64,000 nt of DNA from Bradysia coprophila (taxonomy: Eukaryota > Arthropoda > Insecta > Diptera > Sciaridae): contig NW_023503293.1 of assembly GCF_014529535.1 (NCBI RefSeq), positions 7,248,844 to 7,312,843 of the forward strand, written 5' to 3'. The notes beneath the pieces were generated by a model that did not search any database, was not told the DNA's origin, and saw only the letters and a list, made by a program, of their open reading frames with translations. How positions within the stretch are numbered: the first letter of the stretch is position 1; every line of letters starts with the position of its first letter. The translations under genes were made by a program, and so were the position numbers. This document shows positions 1 through 13,022 of this stretch, piece after piece.

Positions 1-2750
1 AAAATCGACTAAGGCAGTGACTAAGTTTAGGAAACAAACTCGATTAGTTTCTTGTTCATGCTACTGCAGAAATTCTCGTCACCGAAGTAATATCGAAATG
101 TTAAATCGAGCATAACCTGCGATAACGGCCTAGTATTCGCAAAATTAAGCACATCTAGTCACTTCATCTATCGTGTTTATTATGCTATTTGAAATTGATC
201 AAGAAACGAAAGATCTTCTCAGTATGTAGGTCCTGACATGTTGTGTTTCCAGAAATATGAAATGCTTTAGGCAGACAGCTTGAGTCTGTATATTAATGCT
301 ACGTAAAGGTTAAAGTAAAGTTAAACAAATGTACCTTTTAGATAACTCTTCAGTATTTAACATAGTCTGTATTACATCAGGTAACACCACTGACACCGTC
401 TGCAAACTACATTCAAACTATATTCTCTGCATGGCGATTAAGTTAGTTTTGAATGATCTGATTGTCAACTTTTCCAATCCTTCTGTGTGTGAGAACGTCA
501 CTTGGTAAAGTGGTCATATTTATGCAGTAAAATGAATGATTAAACAAATAAAGTAAAAGATTCTTAATCTTTTAAAAATATTTCAATCAACGAACATTTC
601 ACCAGTCTCAATACTAAGATATGCTTGCCGTTCATTAAATTTACTTAAATCATTGGCACGACCTCAGCCAGGGCTATACTTGTTACTGTTGTAGGTATAA
701 AACAGCGTCAAATAAATCATAATATCACGTAATTAACATAATCGGCTATGTAATATTCATGACTGGTAATTAATGGGCAATCAAAACCTTAAACGAGAAC
801 GATGTTGTACCGAAAAAGATATGTCAATATACACAATTTCAGCACATCTAAACCAGACTGTGTAATTATATTTGAATTAGTAATTTTGTATGGTCTTAAA
901 CGTACTTTGTATTATATGCATTCAGAAGATTCCCAATTTAATCTAATGAAATACAGCAGTTTGAGACTCAGCCACCCAAAAAATGTTCTTTTACCCAAAA
1001 TAACAATGAGATCTCTACACTCTTTTTTTGTTCGGTACAATTTCATCGGGTAATTTGTCGTTTTACTTGCCTTATTTTTAATTACTATGACAACGTTTAT
1101 TTATGTATACATACATTGGAGGGGAGCATCGAGAGAGCTTTTTAGCGAAAATTTCACTGAATGACATTAATTAAATTCAGAAGATATTTTGTTTTCGGCT
1201 CGGTTTTTGTTGATTTCCCATTTTTATGTCTACAAGAAAATTTTGTTGGATGAATGAGACGGTTATTATTTTAGCAAATAAATTTTCGAATCTTAAATTG
1301 TGTGGGACACGTTGAGTGCGGACTCGTGTTTTGCATAATTTGAATCTTATCTGAAAGTTTAATTTGTTTAAGGTTTTATTGGCTATAAAGTGTAACGTTT
1401 TATAGTTTTCGAATCTGCATGTCTTAAATCTTGTTATTTCACGAAACAACAAAGAGGAAAGCTAAAGAACACATTTACAGCCGTATCAAAGTTTGGATAT
1501 CGAAACAAAGTAGTCCTAAGCAGGAGTTATAACATACGTGAGAGAGAGAAATTTAATTGAAAAACTTTTAGTGTAGTCATATTCTGATAAACTCGTAAAG
1601 ATAAGTTTCGGTTGAGGGGGAGGATGTTTACAAAATAATTATTTCCATATCCTGAGTGTCACTCGAAATTGTGAATTTTTGGGGAAGTAAATTGAATGGT
1701 AACAATTAAAAAGGAAGAAAAATATCGGAACACGAAAAAGAAAATCGTTGTCAGGAATGATGAGCCTTCTCGGACGCCAAGAAAATGTCAGTATCAGTAT
1801 TTTTATCAAATCTTTTACCTCTTTTGATCAAATCATTTCACACAAAATCTTTTACTTCATTAGTTTTAACATTTACATGAATCAATAGACCGAGTACCAC
1901 AGCAAATTAAAATAGACTACAATTGAATTGTCTTTTTTTTTGTTTGTTCGTTGTATGTGAATATTGTTGAATATGTACAGAATATGAATCGCCTTTATCC
2001 AGTTACCATTAATAAAGTTAGATGATGGGACAGTCCACTGTTAACTCAATACCAAATGTTTAACAACCCATACATCGTTTACAGTTTCGGTATTTATTTC
2101 ACTTTATCACACAACATTCATGGCTATCGAAATAATTAATTATTATATATCAGATGGACTGGTTGATAAACTTCAAAGCGGTAGACTGTGTGTAGTTATT
2201 GAGCTGTGAAACAATAGACATTGTATCACAACTCAAATAATTTGTCCGACACGTTTTGAAGCCGTGCAGAAGGAATATATTTTGATTGTAAAGTCTAATT
2301 TCATCGCTAAAAATGTTACCATTCATCAGACGCAAAAATGTATCTGAAATGGTCCTTCTTTTAATGCATTAGATTAGATTAGACATAAAACGCATTCTTC
2401 AGCGGCTAAGATTTCGAATATTTTGCCGATAAATTGCATCGTTGCAAAGTCGAATTGCCGGATTAACCGTTTCGATTTCGGTATGTGCCGACTAATTATA
2501 TAGTATGTGAGATAATAGTTACTTCGCAGGTATGAACTACCTATACACACTAAGAAAGAAAAGTCGAAGCAAACTATTTAGTTTAGTTTAGTTTAGAGAA
2601 ACGGCTAATCACAACGCATTCCAAGAACTTCTAGGCGTGCTTTGCCAATCACCAAAAAAGTATGGAGCTCAAGCGATTGTTCACTTGTGAAAGAACTAAA
2701 TTATTTGCAACAATCTCGATTTCAAATTCATCTAAGTTAAAGAAGTAACA
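1..2750. other. gene-free AT-rich DNA
   Basis: I see no convincing gene here. The open frames are all shorter than about 95 codons, start at arbitrary points and have no splice or domain support. Around 1800-1860 and 2731-2760 there are short motifs of the type AATCTTTTACTTC that recur across the window (see the dispersed family at 19.2, 30.4, 37.6 and 53.3 kb). Confidence 0.6.
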
Positions 2751-2760
2751 GATTTATTTG

Positions 2761-3656
2761 TTAAGGCTTAATGAAGACACTAAATAGACTCGAGACCACA
2801 AGACAACATTTAACTAAAATCGATTTCAAATCTAGAGTTACACCGTCATTATTTGCAACTGTCGTAGTTTCAACGGTGGTCGTTACGTCGTCATCGGTGA
2901 TCGTCGATTGCATGGTGGTTGTCTCAGCATGTAACTCGAGCACAAAATTGTTGCAAGCATCTGTATCACAGACACAGGTCATAAAGGTCTCATAGAAATT
3001 TCCAGTCGATGTACATCCAGATGTAAAAATTCGCGGCATGCATTCACGTGCAACCGTTAAGAGAGTTGTGGAGGTAAAATTAAATTGCTGGGAGCAACTC
3101 CAATCGGTTACTTGCCTCACTATTTGTAATTAAAAATGAAATTCTGGTAATATTCACTACAAAAAACTAGGAACGCAATTTTCACCATTACTTGCTTGGT
3201 TACCATCGGTACAATTTTGTAGATGCTTGAGATCAGCATTTATACAGCCAAGGTTTTGGTTACTTTCGTCGTGTGTGCATTGATAACACTGAAATGCTAT
3301 AATACCAATGCTGTTTTCCTTGGTTTCTCAGATTTCTCTCCATTTGAAATAGCATATGAAAATGAAATAAGAGAAACAGTGAGGAACAACAGCAACAGCT
3401 TAGACCGAAAGTGGGGTTTTAACGAGGACAATGCACGTACATTTTTTAACATTGTCTGACAATTTTTGTAAAAAAGTTAAATTCTCACAATTTCGGTCTT
3501 TTCTCACTTAAATAAAGAGCTGAAATTAGTATTATGTCCACTTCCACTAACATTTCTGGCCAAGATACCCATCGCACAGATTTTATTTAGTATGTTACCT
3601 GAATATCCCTTATGAATTAAAAGGATTAGGATTAGAGTCGCGAATATTCTTTTCAT
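2761..3656 (-). CDS. Ly6/quiver-type GPI-anchored surface protein, 3 exons
   Basis: Spliced by eye: exon 1 3599-3656, exon 2 3204-3296, exon 3 2761-3119, giving 169 residues. Both introns are phase 1, as is usual for Ly6 genes, and both have GT/AG ends. Residues 1-19 form a signal peptide (basic MKR, then a leucine/isoleucine core). The mature chain begins AFQCYQC, the classic Ly6/uPAR opening. Ten cysteines follow (about 23, 26, 37, 48, 59, 77, 86, 99, 101, 106), ending in CDTDACNN, the family's CxxxxCN close. After that come a Thr-rich stalk and a hydrophobic C-terminus, which suggests a GPI anchor near the NNDG stretch. A polyadenylation hexamer lies at 2753-2758, just after the stop. Drosophila relatives include quiver/sleepless and other Ly6 proteins that act at the plasma membrane or in septate junctions. 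I cannot name the ortholog. The fold is confident; the role is inferred. Confidence 0.85.
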
Positions 3657-6600
3657 CGTATTGTTACAAATTAACAAAAACTAAGATAAATTCACTAAAT
3701 GAACGTTTTGACATTTATACATGTTCATTGAATATCATCTCTGTGAAGCGATTATCAATCCCACTTGTTATCGTTGACGAATGAATATTTTGCTGATAAT
3801 GTGTATAAACGTCGAACAAACATATTGTAGTACAATGCAACAGTGAACTTTATTTTCATAAAAGAGTTTTCAGTGGCTCAATCTATGTATCACAATTGTC
3901 AACGCTTTCTAAAGCGTAGCTGAAAATGCAAAATTTCGTATCTGGTGTTCAAGTATGTAGAATCAACTTTCTATCTTAATTGTGGGGACACGTTGATTTG
4001 CACATAATTTTCCCTTATCACAACGTATAAAATGTCCTGAAGGTTTTACTGGCGCTAAAGTGTCCCAGATAGAATTTCTTTCATGGTTCAAAAATGTTGA
4101 ATTGAACAAAACCACCAGATAAGTAGACGCGTTTTGTGCTTGCAATGTAATCACTTCTAGGACTGTTCATTTTTGAGTGATTTTCATGGTGGTAAAAGCA
4201 ACAAACTCTGTGCTTTAATTGGAAGACACGTGTAACCGCACCAAATTAACACATCGTACGAATTTTGTTTTATGGTTGTAGCTGCAACAATAGTCGTTTC
4301 ACCAACGAAACACTTTAGTCTATACTAGAGCAACAACGGATTTATCCCTCGTTTTGTCATTAAACATTTAATGGACATGTTTTATTTTTCCCTTATCGTT
4401 ATACCGTCGAATGGCACATATTGCAACGTGAATAATAATGCTTCGTAGCTGAAACATAAAGAGTTTGTAACGTTCGGTTGGTTGTGCGTTTGGAAAACAG
4501 AGTTCGGCATTCGACATAAAATGAAAAGTTTGCTAATCTCTGCACACGTGGGGATATTCGCTGTTCAGTGGAGATTACTTAACAATAGACGAGGGGCAGA
4601 TAATCGTGTATTTTGAGTGCAAAAATTACAAACGGATTTTTAGAAGAAAATTCTCGAAGGATTTTTAGGAGAAAATTCTCAAAGAATTTTTAGAAGAAAA
4701 TCCTCAAAGGATTTTTAGTAGAAAATTCTCGTAGGATTTTTAGTAGAAAATTCTCAAAGGATTTTTATTACAAGAAAATCATCAAAGGATTTTTAGAAGA
4801 AAATTCTCAAAGTGTTTTAGAAGAAAATTCTCAAAGGATTTTTAGAAGAAAATCCTCAAAGGATTTGTACAAGAAAATCATCAAAGGATTTTTAGAAGAA
4901 AATCCTCAAAGTGTTTTAGAAAAAAATCCTCAAAGGATTTTTAAAAGAAAATCGTCATGGGAATTTCTAGGATTTTCTAGGATTCGAAAGCATTTTGACA
5001 CAATTTTTTAGTATTGTGCTTTGTGCTTTATTTTTAAGGATTTGTTTGTGGATTTTCTAAACAAAAGACTTTCTTTTGTGAGCAAAAGAATTTTACTCGT
5101 TTATATGCCCCTCGAAAATAGAGCTTTGCGAATAATTTTGTTTTATGTACGACACGATATTCTCAAAGCATGTTGTAAGTATTTTAAACAAGAATGTAAC
5201 ACAGATAATTAGACAAGGTTCGTCCTGTTTGTTTTAACTATAACCGAGAGAGTAATTGCAGTTTCCGCCACTTTTTATCACCAATTTTCTTAAATGTAAC
5301 TATTTTTACACTGTAAACTTTACAGTATAACATTTTCCGCTTCAAATTGCAATGCTCAGCGAAAAATTTAAGCTTAAACAAATAAACGATTTTCGTTTGT
5401 TGTAATTAACACTAGGTCGCTCAAAAATTTGAATATTTTTCTTTTCATTTAATTTAATGCGGCCAAAACATATTGTGTTATTCGTTGTGGCTATAAATTT
5501 GAATGAAAAACCAGCTGGTAAATTGATTTAATTTGCTATTATTTGGTTAAAAGAAAGGAAATAATTTCGTCAGCACAATGGAAACAATCAAATTTCAACG
5601 AAAATTAGAAAGAAAACCACACAAACGCAGCAACATTAATGCTATTTTCGTAAATTCTTTTATTATCAAGAGTTTTATGATATTTTGGGAAAAAAAAAAT
5701 TGAACAAAAAATGTGGGGTAAAAGATGTCTTTTCAGCGATATAACCTGAACTATATGTTCGCACATGTAGGCGGAAAACCAACGCATTCATGCATAGGCA
5801 GGCATACAATATTACGGTCATGAAATGTACTCAGAGAGTACATCCATAAGCTGCGAAACTAAAATAGTAATGAATCTTGTTTTTAAATCCGATGCTTTGT
5901 GGAATGTAAGCCGAAGGCAATGGCTACACATTCCATCTTCCTGAAAAACATTTCCCATTCAAGTACAATCAAAACGAACATTTGTTTGTGAAAATAAACG
6001 TAAAAAATCACTACTAGTACTGACAAAAGTAATGAAAGATTTACATATCGCAAACACGTAAAGTTCATACTGTCCAGTACGATAGATGGTTTTATATAGG
6101 TTGCTCTCTTTAAGTCGTAATACAGCGGGCCAACGCTATTACATAACTTTGTGCATAAATAGCTGCCATTGTTAAAATTTTGTATTTCTATAATACACGT
6201 TCAATGACACTGTTTATCACATAAAAGAAACATTATTTACATTTCCCCCGTAAAACTATTTCTTCCATAAAATGATTTTATTAAAATCGCTACCGAATTC
6301 CTTGTCATTTCAATGCAAAAATTATGGCCGAATTATCTCTGTCTGTGAATATAATAATGAAATCTTATCGTAGCATGGCCACAGAATGAAGAAAGGAAGA
6401 AAAAAATTCTGATGACACAATAATTGAACCAACTATATGTACATTACATTCGGAATACAAATTGAATCATATTCCATGGGGTCAATATCATGGTCGATGT
6501 GAGTTTCATTACACCCGCAGAGCTCTTGTAATTTCGAGCGTCAACAATACTTTGTCTGCATTGAAGCGTAAAAGCTCTAAGTAGCTATAAATCATCTTAT

Positions 6601-8982
6601 AATTCTGAATTAATTGCCGAAACGCTTTCTAAGCCATAGATTATGTTGTTAAAGAAAATCAGCATAATCGTGTTCATGTTACAAAATTTACATTCATAAT
6701 AAATTCAGCAAAACCGTTTCGACCACTAAATAGGCATACCATACCATACCATTTACTATAATATATACTACCATACTTACACGGTACAGTGCTGTATTAT
6801 ATAAAACATATTATTCTAATGCATATATCAAATTTGTTCAGAGTAACCGAACATATCTAACTGGTAATAAGCATTTAATACTTCGCCACGAAATGTTAGA
6901 GGGCAAATCGGGCCAAATTGAACTTCTCTCTGTAACATTCACATCCTTATCCACCAATCCAATATGTCTGGTAAGGTAAAGGCTATTCGATTTTGTATGA
7001 ATAAAATTACAGTTTACAAACGGATCACATTCTCATGTATCGCTTTGCCTTTAAACTGTGTAGTCAATGTCGACACATTTAATTTAATCGTCGAACCCAA
7101 AATTTGGAAAACTGTTATTTCGTAGCGTAGTACGAAGACATAGTAGGATATATCATATCGTATTACTTACTAAACAGCTTTACAGTGAATAAAAACAGGC
7201 CAGCTACACAGTGGCGGCCCCATGCCATACCAACAGTGCCATATGTGAACCTACAGCCGAAAAATATTTTATTTTTGAATAAATTATCCGCAATGTAATT
7301 AGAAATTCGACAAACACGTTTCCAGCGAAAATACTCAACCATATCAACCGATTTCTAGTTACGAACAACGTGTCCTGCACTGTAGGACTTGCATAATTAC
7401 TGCTGAAAGACACACTATTTTTTGCTGGTCACCACAAAAGTGTCATCCTTACTGCGGGATTTAAATTCACCAATATTACAAACGACATAGCATATCAAAC
7501 AGAATGTACTTTGTACGTCGCTAAAAAAAAGCTGTTGCGATATTAACCAAAAGACACCCGGTCTATATGTGAAAGCGATTATGTGTGACTTAACCAATGT
7601 TGAATTTTCTAAAATGCTTGTGCGGATTTCGTAATTTTGCAATTTTATTGCAGGGTCGTCGAGAAATCAGGAAAACATTTTCGCAAAAAGGAAGATGATT
7701 TTCGAAACGCCCAATGAATATCCTATATCTCCAAACAATAGATTTCGTTGGGCTTTACAACGAAAACAAAACCATTTTCCACCCATCGACAGACATATTT
7801 TATTACACATATTGAAACCCTCCATGGAAAGCGAAAGCGGGAAACTTAAAATTTGTTGATTTTGTTGTAATTATGCTTTGCCGACAACATATCCTCAAAA
7901 CGTTTTTGTGTTTATAATGTGTAGCCAAACAAGGATATGTATCTACGCGCGAATCTTAGTGGAAAAGATAACAAAACTGAATACGAAGATTAAGGAATTT
8001 TGTGTCCCGTGAACGAAACCGTTTTCAAACTAATTAGAATATTGTACTATAAATGGCACAAATATTTACTTATTTGACAGAATTTATGTGCAAAACGTAA
8101 GCGCATAGCAAACGTACACAACATGTGGTAATATTAACATAGACAAATGCTCTGGATTTCATTTTGAGAACGAAAAAATCGGGGCTTTTTCAGACGAATA
8201 TGACATCGATAACAAAAATAGTAGATACACTCTTGCTGTTCCAACTTATTACTTATGTTAGAACAATTGAAGTAATAGATTTTCACTGAATGTGGTAAAA
8301 ATAAACTAAAATCAAAAGAAGTAACAGACACTACAACTTCATTAGTGATGTATGCTTGTCGTCTGCGAGAAGGTTAATATAACGTTACGATTATTGCTTA
8401 ATACGGTAAATTAAATGCCTGTAATGGTTTTTCCCTAATGAGTAGCTACCGTTAAACGAATTTTCCATATCACAGTGAACATTGGTTTCCGGCAATATAT
8501 TTGACCAATTATTTGTCCAACAGTAAATTCACCTCAATCCCATACAGCATTATACTCATGTTTATCAGAAATTAAGACTACATTCTAAATCTTACTAGTT
8601 TTTTATCTACTCTTTGTACCAGCATTGCTAGCGACCAAAAAGTACTCTTCTTTTGTGTATTCCAGCTTACAGTTGCTGCCACATTTTTATGTTGTTGTCT
8701 TTAGTCTGTGGAAGGTAAATTTCGTCGGAAAGTGCGAAATGAAGTCTAAGAATATGAGCGACTCTGGATGGAACTTGTCGAATTTATTTAAATTGAAAAT
8801 GCTTCTAACTTTGTTGGATGCAACGTTATCTTCTGCACAGTAATTGAGTCAATGGGTAACAACAGTTCGACATTGTAACACAGTTTCATCGTCATTTCGC
8901 CTTAACAAAATATCTAAATCACATCTTTAAAAAGCACAATTTAGATTTATCAGAGTTTTAAGTCATCGATGTTCCCAGTCAA
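3657..8982. other. gene-free stretch with one tandem repeat
   Basis: No supported gene. The start codon and presumed promoter of the Ly6 gene lie at the left edge. Short open frames (for example on the minus strand around 5600-6070 and 7200-7640) are hydrophobic AT-rich translations without recognisable domains. The tandem repeat at 4631-4957 is listed separately. Confidence 0.55.
4631..4957 (+). repeat. about 13-copy tandem repeat, 24-25 bp unit
   Basis: Degenerate copies of a unit near AAGGATTTTTAGAAGAAAAT plus TCTC(A) follow head to tail. Variants change TTCTC to CCTC or ATCATC, and two copies are shortened to AAGTGTTTTAG. The array stops at a partial copy followed by short TTTCTAGGATT duplications. 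It is a minisatellite and no coding function is suggested. Confidence 0.9.
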
Positions 8983-9333
8983 TTAAGAGGCACCGGCACT
9001 TAGCTAAAATTGTAGCCTACATTTGTGTGCCTCATATTTCATTTTTGATGATATCTTTTCATCAGATTCCTTTTTGAAAAATGTACGACCGCAATTCCGA
9101 CCATGAACAGTTCAATGAAATTTTCATAAACTGTGCATTGTTCTCCGAGCTGATCAAATTGCTGCAACCAAAACTACTTTCTGTTGCAAGCTAACACATT
9201 CGTGGTCGAAATTGCGGTCGTACATTTTTGAAAAAGGATTCTGGTGGAAAGATGTCATCAAAAGTAAACTAAAATCCAGTATTTAAAAACCGCCCTAATG
9301 TATGCTTTTCGTCAAAGTACCGGTGCCTCTTAA
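8983..9333. mobile_element. TTAA-flanked MITE (piggyBac-like)
   Basis: The element spans 8987-9329 and is flanked on both sides by TTAA (8983-8986 and 9330-9333). Its terminal inverted repeat is GAGGCACCGGYACTT, matched at both ends with one difference. The interior is also largely self-complementary: the segment reading ATGTACGACCGCAATT near 9080 returns inverted near 9215. It has no coding capacity. TTAA duplication is characteristic of piggyBac transposases, so a non-autonomous piggyBac-type element is the likely class. Confidence 0.8.
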
Positions 9334-9347
9334 GTTCTTCCCCCTCT

Positions 9348-9402
9348 ATGATATTTTGGCGTGAAATTTGAATTATTTTCAAATTTTGTGCCAAAATATC
9401 AT
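9348..9402. repeat. short imperfect palindrome
   Basis: ATGATATTTTGGC at the left is mirrored by GCCAAAATATCAT at the right. The inner arms (TTTGAA/TTCAAA) are complementary around a TTATT loop, with a few mismatches. It lies directly beside the TTAA MITE. Confidence 0.7.
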
Positions 9403-9469
9403 AACCTGGAAACTGGAAACATTTTGTTGACTGCGAACATGACTTTTAAAACTCTAAAAAATCTCAAAT

Positions 9470-9935
9470 GTGTTCCGAACCAACGCACTTCAAGCAAGCA
9501 TGAGTGGCTCTCTAAATGGGGTATTGAAACTGGACAATGTATCGAACAAATTTTGGCACTGTAAAAAAATCTGGAAAATTTTTTCATACAAATTACACAA
9601 ACGGAATTTTGAAAACCGACACATTTTGTGTTTCATACAAATACAAAATACATGCAAAATTCACAAAAAAACAGTAAACCACGAAACAGAAAATGCGTCG
9701 GTTTTCTAAATTTCGCGAGTGTCGGCAGCTCTATTTGGCAGCTGTCATTAATAGCACTTTTGCTTGAACCAACGCACTTCAAGCAAAAGTGGTACTCTAA
9801 ATAGGGTACTGAAACTTGACAGTGCTCGTTACAAAATTTTACACTGTAAAAAGAGGGGGAATAAAATTTCATACAAAATAGTACTCTATTTGGCAGCTGT
9901 CATTAATAGCACTTTTGCTTGAAGTGCGTTGCTTG
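9470..9935. repeat. duplicated/inverted repeat cluster
   Basis: A unit containing AACCAACGCACTTCAAGCAA, then ACTCTAAAT.GGGTA.TGAAAC and CACTGTAAAAA, occurs at about 9478-9600 and again at 9768-9880. The string CTCTATTTGGCAGCTGTCAT is directly repeated near 9730 and 9886. The CAAGCAAAAGTG segment is inverted relative to CACTTTTGCTTG. This looks like two copies of a short inverted-repeat element, one inserted next to the other. Confidence 0.6.
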
Positions 9936-12356
9936 AACTAAAAAAACTGTATCGCAAAGACGTTTAGATAACTCAATTAATATCCTGTCAGCAACACTAC
10001 GGATGAAATGATGTGATTGAATTTGTTGAATACTACAAAAATGATGATGCGACGACATAAACAAAAGGAATAAAATATCAGTGTGTGTCAGAACGTTGTT
10101 AGTAAGCTGATATTTTAGCAAAACACCACACCTTAACGTAGGGTATCGATGAGGTCGACTGTTGTGTAACAAATATGTATGTGTAATGTAGGAAAAAAGA
10201 ATTTATGACAGTCCCTTTTCGTCCTCCTTCGAAGTCGAGAAAGTCCTCTTTTGATTTCACTCGCTTTTTTCCCCGAACTGCCTACCCTACTTAACATTTT
10301 CCTTTTTGTTTATTATATTAATTACGAGTATGAGATAAATATTTGAAATCTTTCCTATCTATAAACATTACGTACGCCTTTCAACAGCATCAAAGCCCAT
10401 AATCTATAAAAACCTTATTAAGATCTATAACAATAAATATTTTGTATAATACACAACACCGAATTTATCGCCTAATATTTTGTAAGGAAGGTTGTTGTTT
10501 TATTTACCGAAAATATATTTATATTTTCCAAGAGTGAGTGAGAGCGAGCGAGAGAGCGATATGATATTGTGTGTAAAAATTAATATTTACATAATTTCAA
10601 GAAATTAATTACGAAATTATTTGAATGGCGGTTGCTTTTTATCTGCTTCCACCCCTCTCGATTAGCTAATAAAGAGAGAAAATACAAATGTATCTTATTA
10701 TATGTAAATTAACTTAATAGGATTTGCTCATATATTATGTTGTGTTGTGTTGAAGCATTCCATTTTATGCTTTTGTACTTTCATCTATTTTTGCTACATG
10801 TTGTACATTTTGTAACCAATTCTGTTTCAGTGCAACCATTGTTCTGTTGATTTTCACAACTTTTTTTCCCTTTTTTTCTCTTTTTTGATTACGACGTGGT
10901 TTTTCCAGTTGACATAAAATGTCATACAAAGTAAAAACCACAGTAAAAACCTATATATGCACGGTGGCTGGTGTATAATGTCTGGATGTAAAACAAAAAT
11001 TTGGGGTTTTACTTTGTTGTACAATTACCAGATTCGTTGAACAAACAACGAAAATTGAGTGGTAAATGTGTAGCTTGCTTTTTGTGTGTATTTAAAAGGA
11101 TCTGGAGAAATTGCACAATAATTTTCGTTTAATTTGAGTTTTACGAGTATAATGGTCGGTCGGTGGAGACGGTGTGATTTAGGTTATATTGTTGTATTAA
11201 CCCTTATCAAGTATTTTTTAGGCTGCAGTTAAACATTATATTAGATCCATTTGATGCTCATTGGTTCACACTTTGTTATGGTTGCTCATTTGACGTTATA
11301 TGGTGCTATGAACAATTTCGAATTCAGGTAAAGCTAGAAATCGACGTTGAGAAATCCTCCCCATACGTGTCGGGGTTTAGTGCGACGCATAAAATAAATG
11401 TTAATATGACAATGTTAATGTGTGTCAGAAAACGCGTTGCAAGTTAAGATTTCAATGTCACACAAATCAAGTAGAAGAAGCAATTTGACCAATATTGCAC
11501 TGAGTTCGTTTGAGATACTTAACCTTTATTGAAAGGGGAATAAAGACATAGTCTGCAATGGTCTTCACATTACACTACACTTTATAAAAATAATCGTCTG
11601 CACACGGGTCGGACACTCTGTGAATAGCAGCATTTAAAAAATGAAGAATAGCGTGAATAGTATCAGGCCCGTGCGTCTGCACCATTTTCCCAAAAAGAGA
11701 ACAGCGAAAGCACTCAGAAACTAAGTTTCTGAAACTTTGCTATTATAGGATACATGATGCATTAGTGCGTCGTGATCCAGATCATATAGAAGACGTTTTT
11801 GCATTTTTGATTATTCCCTTGACTGTAAAGTCATCAAGGGTCTTACGTTAGAAAATAGGCATTGAAATTCTCACTTTGTGAGATAAGTGAAGTGTTGGCA
11901 AAGAACGGGAAATACTGAAATGTATGTAACGCTTGATGGCACGATAACGTGAGTAATCACAAACGGATTTTCACAAAATTTGGCCTCGATTGACGAGTAA
12001 TAAAATTCCAGGGGTTAAGTTGGGAAATGAACAACATTTGACTAATTATCTAGGAGTCATTCAAAAAGAGTTTTTGACTGCTTTTTTTGTGGCATGAGTT
12101 CATCTGAATAATTTTTGGAAATTTTGGTTTGAGTCGACGAGGAATAAAATTTCTGACGCCAAATTCGTAGATGTACATTTTCTAGTGAAATATTTCGATT
12201 GAATTTTTCTTTTTCCAAATTTCACCAGACTAATGTAACTAGGGATCTTGGGTGGGTCAGGTCCCTTGACTGAGTAGTGATTTTGAATGAGTTTTCTGTT
12301 TTGCAGTAGAGTTAAAAATGCCAAATATTTTTGTTGTATCCAATGAAAGAATAAAA
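9936..12356. other. gene-free stretch
   Basis: No supported gene. There is a GA-rich run of GAGTGAGTGAGAGCGAGCGA type at about 10532-10558 and a poly-T tract near 10860-10885. The open frames here are short and unlike any family I know. Confidence 0.5.
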
Positions 12357-12490
12357 CAGGTATGGTTTATTGTCCGCCCGGAGGACAGAAAAATTTGATT
12401 TTCGTACTTAAACGCACTCATTTTCATATTATTTTGACATAAAATGTGAGTGCGTTTAAGACGAATTCGCCGATCGACCATACCTGTTCT
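12357..12490. mobile_element. MITE copy 1 of a three-copy family (CAGGTATGG ends)
   Basis: The ends are AGGTATGG and CCATACCT. The interior contains AAACGCACTCATTTTCATAT followed by TATTTTGACAT, also present at about 40170-40205 and 63520-63552. In this copy the core is self-complementary: AAACGCACTCA is mirrored by TGAGTGCGTTT. Confidence 0.7.
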
Positions 12491-12905
12491 AGACTTTCAT
12501 TGGTTGTATCCTATGCCTTAGATTTTATTTTGCTTCTTTTTACACTCGTTTTGAAATCGTTACAGCGTCACTCTTCATGTAAAGAATGGAGTTTAGCACT
12601 TAAAATATAGGAATGGTTCAACGTATTTTGATAACTTCAACAGTGGGACCTTCTGTTTATTGTTTGATGATACGTTGTAACATTTTGTATTCAGCTAGTG
12701 TATAGACAATAAAAGTTTTATTCCCATAAGGTGGGACCTAGTACTTAAAAATTAAACAGAATTGAATTCTGTTTTTATACTATACGCATTCAATGGCAAT
12801 GGTTAACACGTTTGCTTAACACTACGAAGTTCGATAACTTGCGCGTGATTTTGAAACCTTGTTCACTCTCTGGGGGTACCTACTACATTTGTGCTATTTG
12901 AAGAC

Positions 12906-13022
12906 AGGGCCTATTTTTAGGGATTTAACAAAAAAAAAATCTTAAAAAATTACTAAATTAAAATGCTATCAAAGAATTTATTTGAGAATTTTTTGGAATT
13001 AAAATCCTGAAAATAGGCACGG
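12906..13022. mobile_element. probable hAT-type MITE remnant
   Basis: The left end reads CAGGGCCTATTTTTAGGG. The right end is the imperfect inverse (AAAATAGGCACGG). It resembles the ends of the better preserved element at 50229-50476. No clean target duplication is visible, so the assignment is tentative. Confidence 0.4.

Noticed and set aside
3223-3459. Plus-strand frame of 78 codons starting MLEISIYTAKV
   Set aside because: It lies antisense over exon 2 and intron 1 of the well-supported Ly6 gene and has no domain.
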